Source: Chryseobacterium polytrichastri | Lineage (GTDB): Bacteria; Bacteroidota; Bacteroidia; Flavobacteriales; Weeksellaceae | Direction of reading: 5' to 3' | NCBI RefSeq assembly: GCF_900142445.1 | Contig: NZ_FRAV01000052.1 | Coordinates: forward strand, 1-32,869 | Length of the DNA: 32,869 bases | Translations under genes and position numbers: made by a program | Part shown: positions 17,643 to 26,225 of the stretch, piece after piece | Position numbering within the stretch: the first letter of the stretch is position 1 | Layout: every line of letters starts with the position of its first letter | The notes under the pieces: generated by a model | Database searches by the model: none | The model's input: the letters and a program-made list of their open reading frames with translations, nothing else | Told to the model about the DNA's origin: nothing

Positions 17643-18713
17643 ATGAATTTTGAAGATTTTATCATTTCCCCAAGAAATTTCAAAACCGAAAGTTGGCAGA
17701 TAGGAAATCGTATTACAAAAGAAATAAAGGAAGACAGTATTGTCCTTCTTTTTATTTCAGATTACAGAGGTTCTAATGGTGAGGCAGAAGTACAGGATTT
17801 TACATCAGTAAGAAAGGAATTTTATAAACTTTCACAGCTTGATTTTGAAATTCCTATTGTAGATTTGGGAGATTTGGTTTCAGGTAAATCTGTTCAGGAT
17901 TCTCATTATATCCTGCAGGAGGTGTTGTCGGTTTGTCATTACAAAAGAGCAATACCTTTAATTATAGGAGGTTCAAATGATTTTGCTTTCTCTCTTTTTT
18001 CTGCATTAAATTTTCATAAAAAACAGATTAATTATACTCAAATCAGTAATATTATTTCCCTTCAGCAAGGCGAACATATTAATGAGCATACTTTTTTGAG
18101 TAAAATGTTTGCCACTAAAAGTTTCTCTATTAAGAACTATCATCATTTAGGATATCAAAAACATTTGAATGAAGCAGATTCTATAAAACTAATCAAAGAA
18201 GTAGAGTTTGATATTATCCGTTTAGCTGAAATGATGAATTCTACGGAAAAAACAGAACCTTTTTTCAGAAAAGCAGATTTGGTGACCGTTAATTGTGATG
18301 CAATTGAAAGTTTTAGCGAACCTTTTTCTATGAATCCGCAAGTGAATGGATTGAACCGAAGAGAAATTTGCGCCTATATGAAAGAAATAGGCTTGAGTGA
18401 AAATCTTAAATCTGTAGGAATCTTTAATTATAATATTTATTCTGAAAGTCAATTAAATCACCAGCTTTTAGCACAAATGATCTGGTATATGATTGAAGGA
18501 ATTAATATCCAACAGTCGCATCCAAGAGAAAGGCATTACGAAATATTCTATGTTTTGATAGATGATAGACAATATACTTTCAAACGCGATACTTTCAGTA
18601 ATTTATGGTATTTTGGTGATGATGAAAATATAGAAAACTGCATTCCGTGTTCAAGGAAAGATTTTGATGAAGCTAAAAAAGGCTGGCTAAGCGCAAGACT
18701 GACGAAAATATAA
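17643..18713 (+). CDS. Arginase/formimidoylglutamase-fold protein lacking metal ligands
   Basis: A 356-residue protein of the ureohydrolase (arginase/agmatinase/formimidoylglutamase) fold. Homologues beside topA in Bacteroidota are often labelled formimidoylglutamase. The fold markers remain, but the manganese ligands do not. The GGDH motif reads GGSND (109-113), the DAHxD motif is replaced around ISLQQGE (138-144), and the SxDxDxxDP motif reads VNCDAIE (216-222) with a single aligned Asp. Hydrolase activity is therefore unlikely, and a structural or regulatory role fits better. No hut or arginine genes are nearby. The next gene starts 3 bp after the stop, so the two are probably cotranscribed, which links it to the polysaccharide genes by transcription if not by function. 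Confidence 0.7.
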   Translation: MNFEDFIISPRNFKTESWQIGNRITKEIKEDSIVLLFISDYRGSNGEAEVQDFTSVRKEFYKLSQLDFEIPIVDLGDLVSGKSVQDSHYILQEVLSVCHYKRAIPLIIGGSNDFAFSLFSALNFHKKQINYTQISNIISLQQGEHINEHTFLSKMFATKSFSIKNYHHLGYQKHLNEADSIKLIKEVEFDIIRLAEMMNSTEKTEPFFRKADLVTVNCDAIESFSEPFSMNPQVNGLNRREICAYMKEIGLSENLKSVGIFNYNIYSESQLNHQLLAQMIWYMIEGINIQQSHPRERHYEIFYVLIDDRQYTFKRDTFSNLWYFGDDENIENCIPCSRKDFDEAKKGWLSARLTKI

Positions 18714-18716
18714 TGT

Positions 18717-19721
18717 ATGATAAACCTTGTTCCCCCAAAAGTTTCCATAATTGTTCCCGTTTATAATGTAGAAAATTACTTGGCAAAATGCCTTGATTCT
18801 TTAATGAATCAAACGCTTCAAAATATTGAGGTTTTGGTTATAAATGATGGAAGTAAAGATAATTCTGAAAAAATTATTCAACAATATGCTCAGCAATATC
18901 CAGAGAAAATAAAAGCTTTCTCCAAAGAAAACGGAGGACTTAGTGATGCCCGTAATTTTGGAATTGACAGGGCGACAGGAGATTTTATTGGCTTTGTAGA
19001 TAGTGATGACTATGTTACAGAGACGATGTTTGAGGAAATGGTGACTCTGGCAGAAAAATATCAATCAAAAATGGTGATCTGCAATATTCAAAAAGTGGAT
19101 CAACATGGAAATATCACTCAAAAATTAACACAGATTCCGAATATGCCGGAGGAAATTATTCTTAAAGATAATTTTTCGGTATTCTCTGATTTGAGCTATT
19201 TTGCTTGTAATAAATTATTCCAAAAAGAGCTATTTGATCAGAAAAGATTTAAAAAAGGGGTTCATTTTGAAGATATTCAGCTTATTCCTCAGCTTTTATT
19301 GGCTTGTGAAAATATAGCTCAGACTCAAAATTTTCATTATCAATATCTGGAGCGTACAGATTCTATCAGTAAAACCCATACCGAAAAAGGATTGGATATT
19401 TTGAAAGCTGTAGAAGATGTGGAATCTATTTTTGAAAAATCTCAATACTCTGAAAAGAAACGAGAATTAAAAAACTTTCAGATTTTTGAAGGAGTATATT
19501 CATTTTTAGCATATCTTGCTTTTGTGAAAAGTGATGAAGTTTTTTATGATATGGCTAATAAATTAGAGATTTTCATGAAAGATAGGAATTTAAAATTAAA
19601 AGATATATTAAACTATAGTCGTTTTGATAAAAATTATCTTTTATCTTTGCCTCTGAAAAAAAAGATTTTTTATCTATTGTTTTTTGCAGGACAGAAAAAA
19701 ATGATAAGAAAATTAATGTAA
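18717..19721 (+). CDS. GT2 glycosyltransferase (soluble, EpsJ/WaaV-like)
   Basis: A 334-residue family 2 glycosyltransferase with a GT-A domain and no membrane segment. It has the donor-binding start VSIIVPVYNVENYL (9-22), VINDGSKDNS (41-50), ENGGLSDARNFGI (71-83) and the metal-binding VDSDDY (94-99). The C-terminal 120 residues are charged and helical, as in capsule and LPS side-chain transferases. The acceptor and sugar cannot be read from sequence. It begins 3 bp after the arginase-like gene and precedes the WecA-like gene by 98 bp, so it probably adds a sugar to a lipid-linked precursor made by that enzyme. The ATG at 18717 is preferred because an overlapping ATG at 18713 is out of frame. 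Confidence 0.85.
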   Translation: MINLVPPKVSIIVPVYNVENYLAKCLDSLMNQTLQNIEVLVINDGSKDNSEKIIQQYAQQYPEKIKAFSKENGGLSDARNFGIDRATGDFIGFVDSDDYVTETMFEEMVTLAEKYQSKMVICNIQKVDQHGNITQKLTQIPNMPEEIILKDNFSVFSDLSYFACNKLFQKELFDQKRFKKGVHFEDIQLIPQLLLACENIAQTQNFHYQYLERTDSISKTHTEKGLDILKAVEDVESIFEKSQYSEKKRELKNFQIFEGVYSFLAYLAFVKSDEVFYDMANKLEIFMKDRNLKLKDILNYSRFDKNYLLSLPLKKKIFYLLFFAGQKKMIRKLM

Positions 19722-19819
19722 ACACAAATGTAAGTACAATTGTTTCGATTAGTAGAAACCTTTATCAAAAGCTTCTCTAAAAGTTATAAGGAAACACATG
19801 TACTTGATTAGGAAAAAAA

Positions 19820-20938
19820 ATGAAGAATTTTGAATTGTTCTTAACCGAAACCGGAATTTCTATTTTCTACGTGAAGATAGGATTGGGTTTTCTGTTCTCT
19901 TTTTTAATCACCTATTTTTCAGTTCCAACTATTATCAAAATTTCCAGAAGGAAAAACTTGATGGATGAGCCTGGAGTTAGGAGTTCCCACATGAGAAAAA
20001 TACCAAATTTAGGAGGTATTGCTATTTTCTATTCAATAGGAATATGTACTTCTATATTTGCGTATGAACTTTTTGATCTCTATAAATTTTTATTCGCATC
20101 CATGGTCATTCTCTTATACATAGGGGTGATGGACGATATTGTAGTAATGAGAGCATATAAGAAATTGGTTGCTCAAATAGTTGTTTCTGCATTTATCGTA
20201 ATAGGTTCAGATATAAGAGTGAGAAGCTTATTCGGGATATTTGGGGTATATCAACTTGGCTATTTCGTGAGCATCCTGTTTAGTATTATTACTTTTATCA
20301 TTCTTATTAATGCCTTTAATTTGATTGATGGGATTGATGGCCTAGCGGGAAGTTATTCTTTAATATGTTCAGCACTTTTCGGATTAAGTTATTATAGACT
20401 AGGAGAATATAATTATCCATTAGTTGTGCTCTCTGGTATTATCATTGGGGCAGTGCTTGCCTTTTTATATTATAATTTATCAAATTATAGAACGAATAAA
20501 ATATTCATGGGCGATACGGGCTCTATGCTGTTAGGGTTTCTGCTTGCCTTTACGGCTATTTGTTTTATTGATATTTTTATAGATAAAGACCTTCCTAATG
20601 TACCAAGATATCATTTGCAATCTGCTCCGGTAATTGCAGTTGCTATATTGATTCTTCCAATTGTAGATACATTAAATGTTATCATCATAAGGCTTTGTAA
20701 TAAAAAATCACCTTTTGATGCCGATAAAAACCATATACATCACAAACTATTAAAGCTGAATCTTACTCACAGAAGATCTAGTTTTTATATTATTCTGTAT
20801 TATCTTTTTATTGTAGCCACTGCTTATTGCTTAAGACATACCAATATAAATTTATTACTATTAATCGTATTAGCATTAGGCTTTTTAGGGGCTTATCTGC
20901 CCGATTGTATATATGCCTTAAGAAATAATAAAAAGTAA
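19820..20938 (+). CDS. Undecaprenyl-phosphate sugar-1-phosphate transferase (MraY/WecA family)
   Basis: A 372-residue polytopic enzyme with about ten membrane helices that starts polysaccharide synthesis by moving a HexNAc-1-phosphate from UDP-sugar to undecaprenyl phosphate. Catalytic signatures are clear: VMDDIVV (D105, D106), NAFNLIDGIDGLAG (164-177), FMGDTGS (GDTGS 231-235) and the cytoplasmic HIHHK (305-309), which favours WecA-type over MraY enzymes. The start ATG at 19820 follows GGAAAAAAA. A possible -7 box (TATCTTTG, 19642-19649) with a TTTG 15 bp upstream lies inside the end of the preceding gene. The Wza-like and Wzc-like genes follow at once, giving a complete initiation-export set. 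GlcNAc is the usual substrate; this is assumed, not seen. Confidence 0.9.
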   Translation: MKNFELFLTETGISIFYVKIGLGFLFSFLITYFSVPTIIKISRRKNLMDEPGVRSSHMRKIPNLGGIAIFYSIGICTSIFAYELFDLYKFLFASMVILLYIGVMDDIVVMRAYKKLVAQIVVSAFIVIGSDIRVRSLFGIFGVYQLGYFVSILFSIITFIILINAFNLIDGIDGLAGSYSLICSALFGLSYYRLGEYNYPLVVLSGIIIGAVLAFLYYNLSNYRTNKIFMGDTGSMLLGFLLAFTAICFIDIFIDKDLPNVPRYHLQSAPVIAVAILILPIVDTLNVIIIRLCNKKSPFDADKNHIHHKLLKLNLTHRRSSFYIILYYLFIVATAYCLRHTNINLLLLIVLALGFLGAYLPDCIYALRNNKK

Positions 20939-20950
20939 CAATTAAATCTT

Positions 20951-20958
20951 TATTTTTG
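20951..20958 (+). promoter_or_regulatory. Internal -7 box before the export lipoprotein gene
   Basis: TATTTTTG at 20951-20958 matches TAnnTTTG in the 36-bp gap between the WecA-like and Wza-like genes. There is no recognisable -33 box. It could give the export pair independent expression. Confidence 0.4.
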
Positions 20959-20974
20959 CAAACAACTTGAAAAT

Positions 20975-21841
20975 ATGATGAAAAATTATAAGTATTTATT
21001 CCTTTTAATATTCCCTTTTCTCATTACATCTTGTATTACTACAAAAGATGTAAGGTATATGCAGCCTAGTGAAAGTCTTGTAATCAACGAAGAAGGCTTG
21101 ATACCGTATAATGTGCCCGTATACAGAATCACTAAAAATGATATGTTAAACCTTAATATTGTGACTACGCCTAAAGGTGATGCTGCACAATTTTATTCTT
21201 CACTAAATACGAGTGGTGCGAATGGAGGGCAGGCACTTCCCGGTGGAGGAGCTGTCGGAGGAGCTTCAGGAGGAGGAAGCGGACCTGGAGGAAATGTCAG
21301 TTTTTATTTTAATGGTTTGAAAGTCGATTCAAATGGTGATATCAATATTTTTGGTATTGGCTATATTAAGGCTGAAGGAAGAACTATTGAAGATCTTACA
21401 AAAGAGATTCAGGATAAGGTAAATGAAAATTTCCAAGAAGGAAAGTCTGAGGTAAGATTAAATACTAATGGTATTACTTATTATATCTTAGGGGATGTTG
21501 AAACAACTGGACTTACAGGTGAAAAGGTAGTTCATAAAAATATACTTACGTTAACAGAAGCTTTAGCCATCAATGGTGGTATGAATAGAACTATTGATAG
21601 GAAAAATATTGTGATCCACAGAAAGCTTCCTGAAGGTATTAAGGTTGTAAAAATAGATCTTACTCGTGAAGATATTATGAATTCACCCTATTACTATGTA
21701 CAAAATGGTGATGAAATTTATCTTAACACAAGAGCAAAAAGCTTGAACGGATTTGGAAAAGATCCAATTCAAACTTTAATATCGGGAGTTTCTGTAATCA
21801 CTACAGCATTGTCAATTTATCTACTTCTAAAAAACCTTTAG
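20975..21841 (+). CDS. Polysaccharide export lipoprotein (Wza/BexD-like)
   Basis: A 288-residue outer-membrane-associated exporter. The lipoprotein signal ends ITSC with the lipidated Cys at residue 20. A Poly_export domain (VYRITKNDMLNLNIV from about residue 49) is followed by SLBB-like stretches (YYILGDVETTGLTG near 168-181). One hydrophobic segment near the C-terminus (TLISGVSVITTALSIYLLL) resembles the closing helix of Wza. Residues 80-107 form an inserted Gly/Ala/Ser-rich loop inside the export domain, at the DNA level GGA/GGC-rich and locally GC-richer than its surroundings. It ends 1 bp before the Wzc-like kinase, its usual partner. Together they form the trans-envelope capsule or exopolysaccharide export complex. 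Confidence 0.88.
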   Translation: MMKNYKYLFLLIFPFLITSCITTKDVRYMQPSESLVINEEGLIPYNVPVYRITKNDMLNLNIVTTPKGDAAQFYSSLNTSGANGGQALPGGGAVGGASGGGSGPGGNVSFYFNGLKVDSNGDINIFGIGYIKAEGRTIEDLTKEIQDKVNENFQEGKSEVRLNTNGITYYILGDVETTGLTGEKVVHKNILTLTEALAINGGMNRTIDRKNIVIHRKLPEGIKVVKIDLTREDIMNSPYYYVQNGDEIYLNTRAKSLNGFGKDPIQTLISGVSVITTALSIYLLLKNL

Positions 21842-21842
21842 C

Positions 21843-24332
21843 ATGATTCCAGGAAAAGACACTACTGTAGCAAAAAATGATTCTCAAAAGGAAAAATTTG
21901 GTTCTTTCTCATTATTTGATATTGAGCACTTTTTAAGAAGAATATTAAAGAACTGGTACTGGTTTGTATTTATGTTCTTAATTGGATATGTAATCTCGTG
22001 GGTTTATAGCAAATATTACGCACAAAATATCTATGCTTCAAACTTATCTTTAAGTGTTTCAAGTAATACTTCGAGCTATTTTACGCCTAATCAGTCTATT
22101 AATTTTATATATGGGCAAAATGGAAATCAAGATGGTATTTATTTGAAGAAAATGCTTTTATCAAGATCTCATAATGAATTTCTTGTAAAGGGACTAGATC
22201 TTTTTGTGAGCTATTCTACAAAAGGGGCAATAAAATCTACTTATTTAGACAAAGATGATTCTCCTGTTTTTTTACAAATAGATAAAAAACACGGTCAGCA
22301 AATTAATTATGCTATTACTTTGATGCCTAAAGGAAATGGTACTTATGAAGTTGTTTTGCCTGAGGAAGGTCAATCTACGAGCCTATATAGCTATGAAAGT
22401 GAAGGCTTTGAAAGTATTAATACCTATCAAAGACCAGCCAATAAAGTAATAAAAATAGGAGAATGGTATACCTCTCCGAATTTGAGATTTCAGTTGATTC
22501 AAAATCCTGTAAAATCTAAAATTAGCTTAGATAAGATTATAGTTAATCTTAATTCTGTCAACCAGTCTGTTAATGATATTGTTTCTACAATAGGTGTAGA
22601 ATTTGACAAAGAAATTAACAGTATTATGATTATTACTAAAACGGGATATAATCTGAATAGTACAGTAAGCTTTTTGAATAAATCAGTAGCTGAATTACAG
22701 AAAAAAAGATTTGCAGATAAAAATACGGTAGATAAGAATACAGAATCTTATTTACAGGGCAACCTTGATGGAATCAGAAAAAGATTAGATTCTAGTGCTG
22801 CCGTTTTAAATTACTTAAAAACATCTGAAAAGCTCTATGATATTAAAGATAGAGATGAAAAATCTCTAGTTAGAATAAAAGATTTAGAGGCTAAAAAAGC
22901 AGATTTAGAGAGTAAATTAAACTCATTAAATACAATCAGACGTACTTTAGAAACGCAGAATTTTGATAAAATGATCAGCACCAATGCTGCTGGTTTTGAA
23001 GATGGTCTTTTCTCGGCTTCTGTATCAGAATTGAAGGCTCTTTATCTTAAAAAGAGAGAGTTGGCTTCCATCTATAAGCCTAACTCTGAGCCAATGCTTG
23101 AAATCAATAGGCTTATTAATGATGCAAAGCTAAGTTCTAACAATTCACTAAGAAATTACTATAACGGGTTTTATACAGAAATTAATAAAATCAATCAACA
23201 AGTTTCAGATGCTAACTCAGATTTGGCATCTTATCCTGAAAAGCAAAGGAAATATTTAGACGCTGAGAGAGGATATAATATGATTGAGGCAACTTATAAC
23301 AGTTTATTGGGGAGACAGAACGAGACTCAAATGAGAATGGCTACCAATCAGTCTGATATTACAGTTATTGACCCGGCTAAAAATTTGGGACAAGGTCCAA
23401 TTGGTCCTAATGTAAAAGGAACTAAGGCAACAATCATGGGCGGATTATTGGTGCTGCCGTTGTTGCTTCTTTTGATAGGTGAAGTTCTTGATAACAGGAT
23501 TAGGAATATTAAAGAATTGTTGAATGCAACAAAAATTCCATTGCTTGGAGTTATTGGAAATAACAATAATGAAAATATGCTTACTGTTTTGGAGCAACCA
23601 AAATCTTCTGTTTCTGAGGCATTCAGAGGAATAAGAGCCAATATGAGGTTCTTGTCGGGTGAAAATGGTAAGAGCAAGACAATCTTAGTAACATCATCTA
23701 TTGGAGGTGAAGGAAAAACATATGTTTCTATTAACTTAGCATCAGTTTTAGGATTAAGTGATAAGAAAACAATCCTTTTAGGAATGGATTTAAGAAAACC
23801 AAAGATTTTTGGAGATTTTAAAATTGATAATAAATATGGGATCTCTAATTACCTTACAGGAGAGGTTTCAATAAATGAAATTATTAATAAAACAAATATT
23901 CCTAATCTTGACGTGGCTACTTCGGGACCAATTCCACCAAATCCTTCAGAGCTTTTAATGAGCGACAAGAATATTAAGTTTATTGAAGAACTTAAAGATA
24001 TTTATGATTTCATTATTATTGATTCTCCGCCGGTAGGTTTGGTTGCAGATTCTTACGAATTAATGAAATATTCAGATGCTAATCTCTATGTTGTTCGTCA
24101 CGAATACACAGAAAAGTATATGCTGAAGATGATTACAGAGAAATATCATAACAATGAAATTGAACATTTAGGCTTAGTTTACAACGATTATGATGTAAAA
24201 CAGGGGTATGGATATGGTTACGGATATGGTTATGGATACGGTTATGGATATTTTGATGAAGATAAAAACTATAAAGAACCATTGTTGATAAGAATAAGAA
24301 ACAGGGTTCGAGTGATCTTTAATAAAAAATAA
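21843..24332 (+). CDS. Wzc-like polysaccharide co-polymerase and bacterial tyrosine kinase
   Basis: An 829-residue inner-membrane protein that controls chain length and export of polysaccharide through autophosphorylation. A Wzz domain begins near residue 23 with a membrane helix (WYWFVFMFLIGYVISWVY) and is followed by a long periplasmic part with coiled-coil regions. A second helix lies near 527-546 (ATIMGGLLVLPLLLLLIGEV). The cytoplasmic BY-kinase has Walker A GGEGKT (621-626), Walker A' GMDLRKP (647-653) and Walker B IIIDSPP (D727). The tail carries eight Gly-Tyr units (788-803) then FDEDKNY, an unusually regular version of the tyrosine cluster that these kinases phosphorylate. It starts 1 bp after the Wza-like gene and is closed by a strong terminator. 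Confidence 0.92.
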   Translation: MIPGKDTTVAKNDSQKEKFGSFSLFDIEHFLRRILKNWYWFVFMFLIGYVISWVYSKYYAQNIYASNLSLSVSSNTSSYFTPNQSINFIYGQNGNQDGIYLKKMLLSRSHNEFLVKGLDLFVSYSTKGAIKSTYLDKDDSPVFLQIDKKHGQQINYAITLMPKGNGTYEVVLPEEGQSTSLYSYESEGFESINTYQRPANKVIKIGEWYTSPNLRFQLIQNPVKSKISLDKIIVNLNSVNQSVNDIVSTIGVEFDKEINSIMIITKTGYNLNSTVSFLNKSVAELQKKRFADKNTVDKNTESYLQGNLDGIRKRLDSSAAVLNYLKTSEKLYDIKDRDEKSLVRIKDLEAKKADLESKLNSLNTIRRTLETQNFDKMISTNAAGFEDGLFSASVSELKALYLKKRELASIYKPNSEPMLEINRLINDAKLSSNNSLRNYYNGFYTEINKINQQVSDANSDLASYPEKQRKYLDAERGYNMIEATYNSLLGRQNETQMRMATNQSDITVIDPAKNLGQGPIGPNVKGTKATIMGGLLVLPLLLLLIGEVLDNRIRNIKELLNATKIPLLGVIGNNNNENMLTVLEQPKSSVSEAFRGIRANMRFLSGENGKSKTILVTSSIGGEGKTYVSINLASVLGLSDKKTILLGMDLRKPKIFGDFKIDNKYGISNYLTGEVSINEIINKTNIPNLDVATSGPIPPNPSELLMSDKNIKFIEELKDIYDFIIIDSPPVGLVADSYELMKYSDANLYVVRHEYTEKYMLKMITEKYHNNEIEHLGLVYNDYDVKQGYGYGYGYGYGYGYGYFDEDKNYKEPLLIRIRNRVRVIFNKK
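24204..24251 (+). repeat. Tandem Gly-Tyr codon repeat in the kinase tail
   Basis: Eight consecutive GGN-TAY codon pairs (48 bp) encode the tyrosine cluster. Third positions vary (GGG/GGA/GGT, TAT/TAC), giving a loose 12-bp periodicity. Such a tract can expand or contract by slippage in 6-bp steps without breaking the frame. Confidence 0.9.
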
Positions 24333-24372
24333 TATATAATAAACCCTCATTTAATGGGGGTTTATTATATAT
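24332..24372 (+). terminator. Strong terminator closing the polysaccharide export operon
   Basis: A perfect 15-bp arm pair (24332-24346 with 24358-24372) continues inward through one G-U and three further pairs to a 3-nt loop. The left arm begins on the last base of the stop codon. The AT-rich outer stem may act in both directions. Confidence 0.85.
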
Positions 24373-24497
24373 TTGAATATTTTGAATCTATTAAAAAAAG
24401 AATATTTTTGCTACTTTGCCGTTTACTTTATAACAAATTATGTTTTTTTGTTTATTTTTAACTAAACATTAAGATTATCATTAATATAAAAATGTTT

Positions 24498-24505
24498 TAT
24501 ATTTG
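24498..24505 (+). promoter_or_regulatory. -7 box for the porG-uppS-bamA-skp operon
   Basis: TATATTTG at 24498-24505 fits TAnnTTTG, with a predicted start near 24511 and a leader of about 36 nt to the porG ATG. No clear -33 box is visible. The 24373-24497 stretch is otherwise AT-rich with no gene. Confidence 0.55.
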
Positions 24506-24547
24506 CAAAAATTAAATTTTAAAATAACCATAAATCCGTATTCTTTT

Positions 24548-25441
24548 ATGAATAAAAAATTATTATTTAGCTTCCTTGCCGTTTTGGGAACTGTGGTAAG
24601 TATTAAAGCTCAAAGGAACGAATTGGGGGTTCGTCTGGGGATGAGTAACCTAGTTGGCGACATAGGAAGAACGAATTATATTTTACAAAAGCCGTTGGAT
24701 TTAAGCAAGACGTCAGATTTTGGGGTTCCTTTTTATGGAGGTATTTTATATAGGTTTAATTTTAACCCTCATCAAACTGTTAGATTAGATCTAGGATATA
24801 ATCAAATTCAATTTAGTGATAAAGTGGCTAAAGAAGAATACAGGAAGAATAGGAATGCAATGGGGAAAAATAATGTGTATGAGGCTAGTTTAATGTTTGA
24901 GTATAATTTCTTCCCAGTGAATAACGAACAGAAAGGTATGCTAAGCCCTTATATATTTGGTGGAGTTGGTGCTTTAATGTTCGATGCTCCAAAGGCTACC
25001 ATGGTAAATGATTTTAGAAGAGATGCAGATGGTGTGGCACAAGCTCCTATTAATGAATTAGATTTTACTACTTCAGCTGTATATACAACGGGTAGAAAGA
25101 CAACAATGCATATACCTTTTGGAGTAGGTTTGAAATATAAATTTAATTATAGTTGGGCAATATTTGCTGAAGCTACATTTAGATACACAATGACAGATCA
25201 GTTGGATTATAGTAAGATTCTTGATAAAGATGTTGTTGCTACTTATAATGGGGATATTTTAAATCCTGCTACAGGCGGATCTTTACTTCAGTCAGATGCA
25301 TATTATGCAGTGTCGAAGGAAAGAGAAGCTAAGTTTATTAAAGAAAGAAATATTGGAGATAGTAAGTCTAATGATTGGATTAATACGGTAAGTTTAGGGC
25401 TTACGTATTCTTTCGGAAGACCACCATGTTATTGTGATTAA
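24548..25441 (+). CDS. porG: Type IX secretion system protein PorG (DUF6089-type outer-membrane barrel)
   Basis: A 297-residue outer-membrane protein. The start at the ATG at 24548 gives a standard signal peptide ending SIKA-Q; an upstream in-frame ATG would add 15 residues ahead of it. The mature part begins NELGVRLGMSNLVGDIG and alternates hydrophobic and polar residues through repeated strands (VRLDLGYNQIQF, YEASLMFEYNFF, SPYIFGGVGALMF, WAIFAEATFRYTM, NTVSLGLTYSFG), as expected for a small beta-barrel. In Bacteroidota the gene just upstream of uppS-bamA with this pattern is porG, a T9SS component that contacts the PorK/PorN ring in Porphyromonas. Synteny carries much of this call; a generic barrel protein of the same family is the alternative. 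Confidence 0.8.
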   Translation: MNKKLLFSFLAVLGTVVSIKAQRNELGVRLGMSNLVGDIGRTNYILQKPLDLSKTSDFGVPFYGGILYRFNFNPHQTVRLDLGYNQIQFSDKVAKEEYRKNRNAMGKNNVYEASLMFEYNFFPVNNEQKGMLSPYIFGGVGALMFDAPKATMVNDFRRDADGVAQAPINELDFTTSAVYTTGRKTTMHIPFGVGLKYKFNYSWAIFAEATFRYTMTDQLDYSKILDKDVVATYNGDILNPATGGSLLQSDAYYAVSKEREAKFIKERNIGDSKSNDWINTVSLGLTYSFGRPPCYCD

Positions 25442-25447
25442 TTAATT

Positions 25448-26197
25448 ATGTCGTTGATTAAAGATAAAATAAATTCTGAGAATTTACCGCAACACGTTGC
25501 TATCATTATGGATGGTAATGGAAGATGGGCAAAATCCCGTGGCGAAGAAAGGACCTTTGGTCATAAAAATGCTATTGATGCTGTAAGAAATGCTATTAAT
25601 GCATGTAATGAGATACATATCCCATACTTAACGCTCTATACGTTTTCTTCGGAAAATTGGAATAGGCCTACAGATGAAGTGGATATCTTAATGAATTTGC
25701 TTGCAGAAACGTTATTACTGGAAGCAGAGGAAATATTCAGTAAAGGATTACGAATGCATGTTATTGGTAATTTAGAAAAATTGCCGTCACTTGTAAGGGA
25801 TCAGTTGCTTAATGTGGTAGAACTAACAAAAGAAAACACAAAGGGTAATTTGGTATTAGCAATAAGCTATGGCTCACAAAATGAGATACTGAATGCCGTA
25901 AAAAATATTAGTACTGATGTAAAAGAAGGAAAGATAGATATTGAGGATATTAATGAAAATTTATTCGAAAACTATCTTTATACGAAAGATTTTCCACCTG
26001 TTGATTTATTAATAAGAACCAGCGGTGAAACTAGGATAAGTAATTTCCTCCTTTGGCAGATTGCCTATGCAGAACTACAGTTTTTAAATGTTCTGTGGCC
26101 GGATTTTTCAAAAGATATTTTCTTTCAGTGTATTGTAGATTATCAAAACAAAGAGAGAAGATACGGCTTAACCGGCGAGCAAATAAAGATTCAGTAA
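25448..26197 (+). CDS. uppS: Undecaprenyl diphosphate synthase (cis-isoprenyl transferase)
   Basis: A 249-residue cis-prenyltransferase that extends farnesyl diphosphate with isopentenyl diphosphate to the C55 carrier lipid used for peptidoglycan and polysaccharide. Motifs are intact: HVAIIMDGNGRWAK with the catalytic Asp22, TLYTFSSENWNRP (about 62-74) and the C-terminal diphosphate-binding LIRTSGETRISNFLLWQ. It is 6 bp after porG and 28 bp before bamA, the conserved Bacteroidota arrangement. It provides the lipid needed by the WecA-like and GtrB-like enzymes in this window. Confidence 0.97.
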   Translation: MSLIKDKINSENLPQHVAIIMDGNGRWAKSRGEERTFGHKNAIDAVRNAINACNEIHIPYLTLYTFSSENWNRPTDEVDILMNLLAETLLLEAEEIFSKGLRMHVIGNLEKLPSLVRDQLLNVVELTKENTKGNLVLAISYGSQNEILNAVKNISTDVKEGKIDIEDINENLFENYLYTKDFPPVDLLIRTSGETRISNFLLWQIAYAELQFLNVLWPDFSKDIFFQCIVDYQNKERRYGLTGEQIKIQ

Positions 26198-26225
26198 AAT
26201 TTAAGAAAAGAAAGACTACGATAAA

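Noticed and set aside
23348..23677. Minus-strand 109-codon frame inside the Wzc-like gene
   Set aside because: Antisense shadow of a well-supported kinase gene; no independent evidence.
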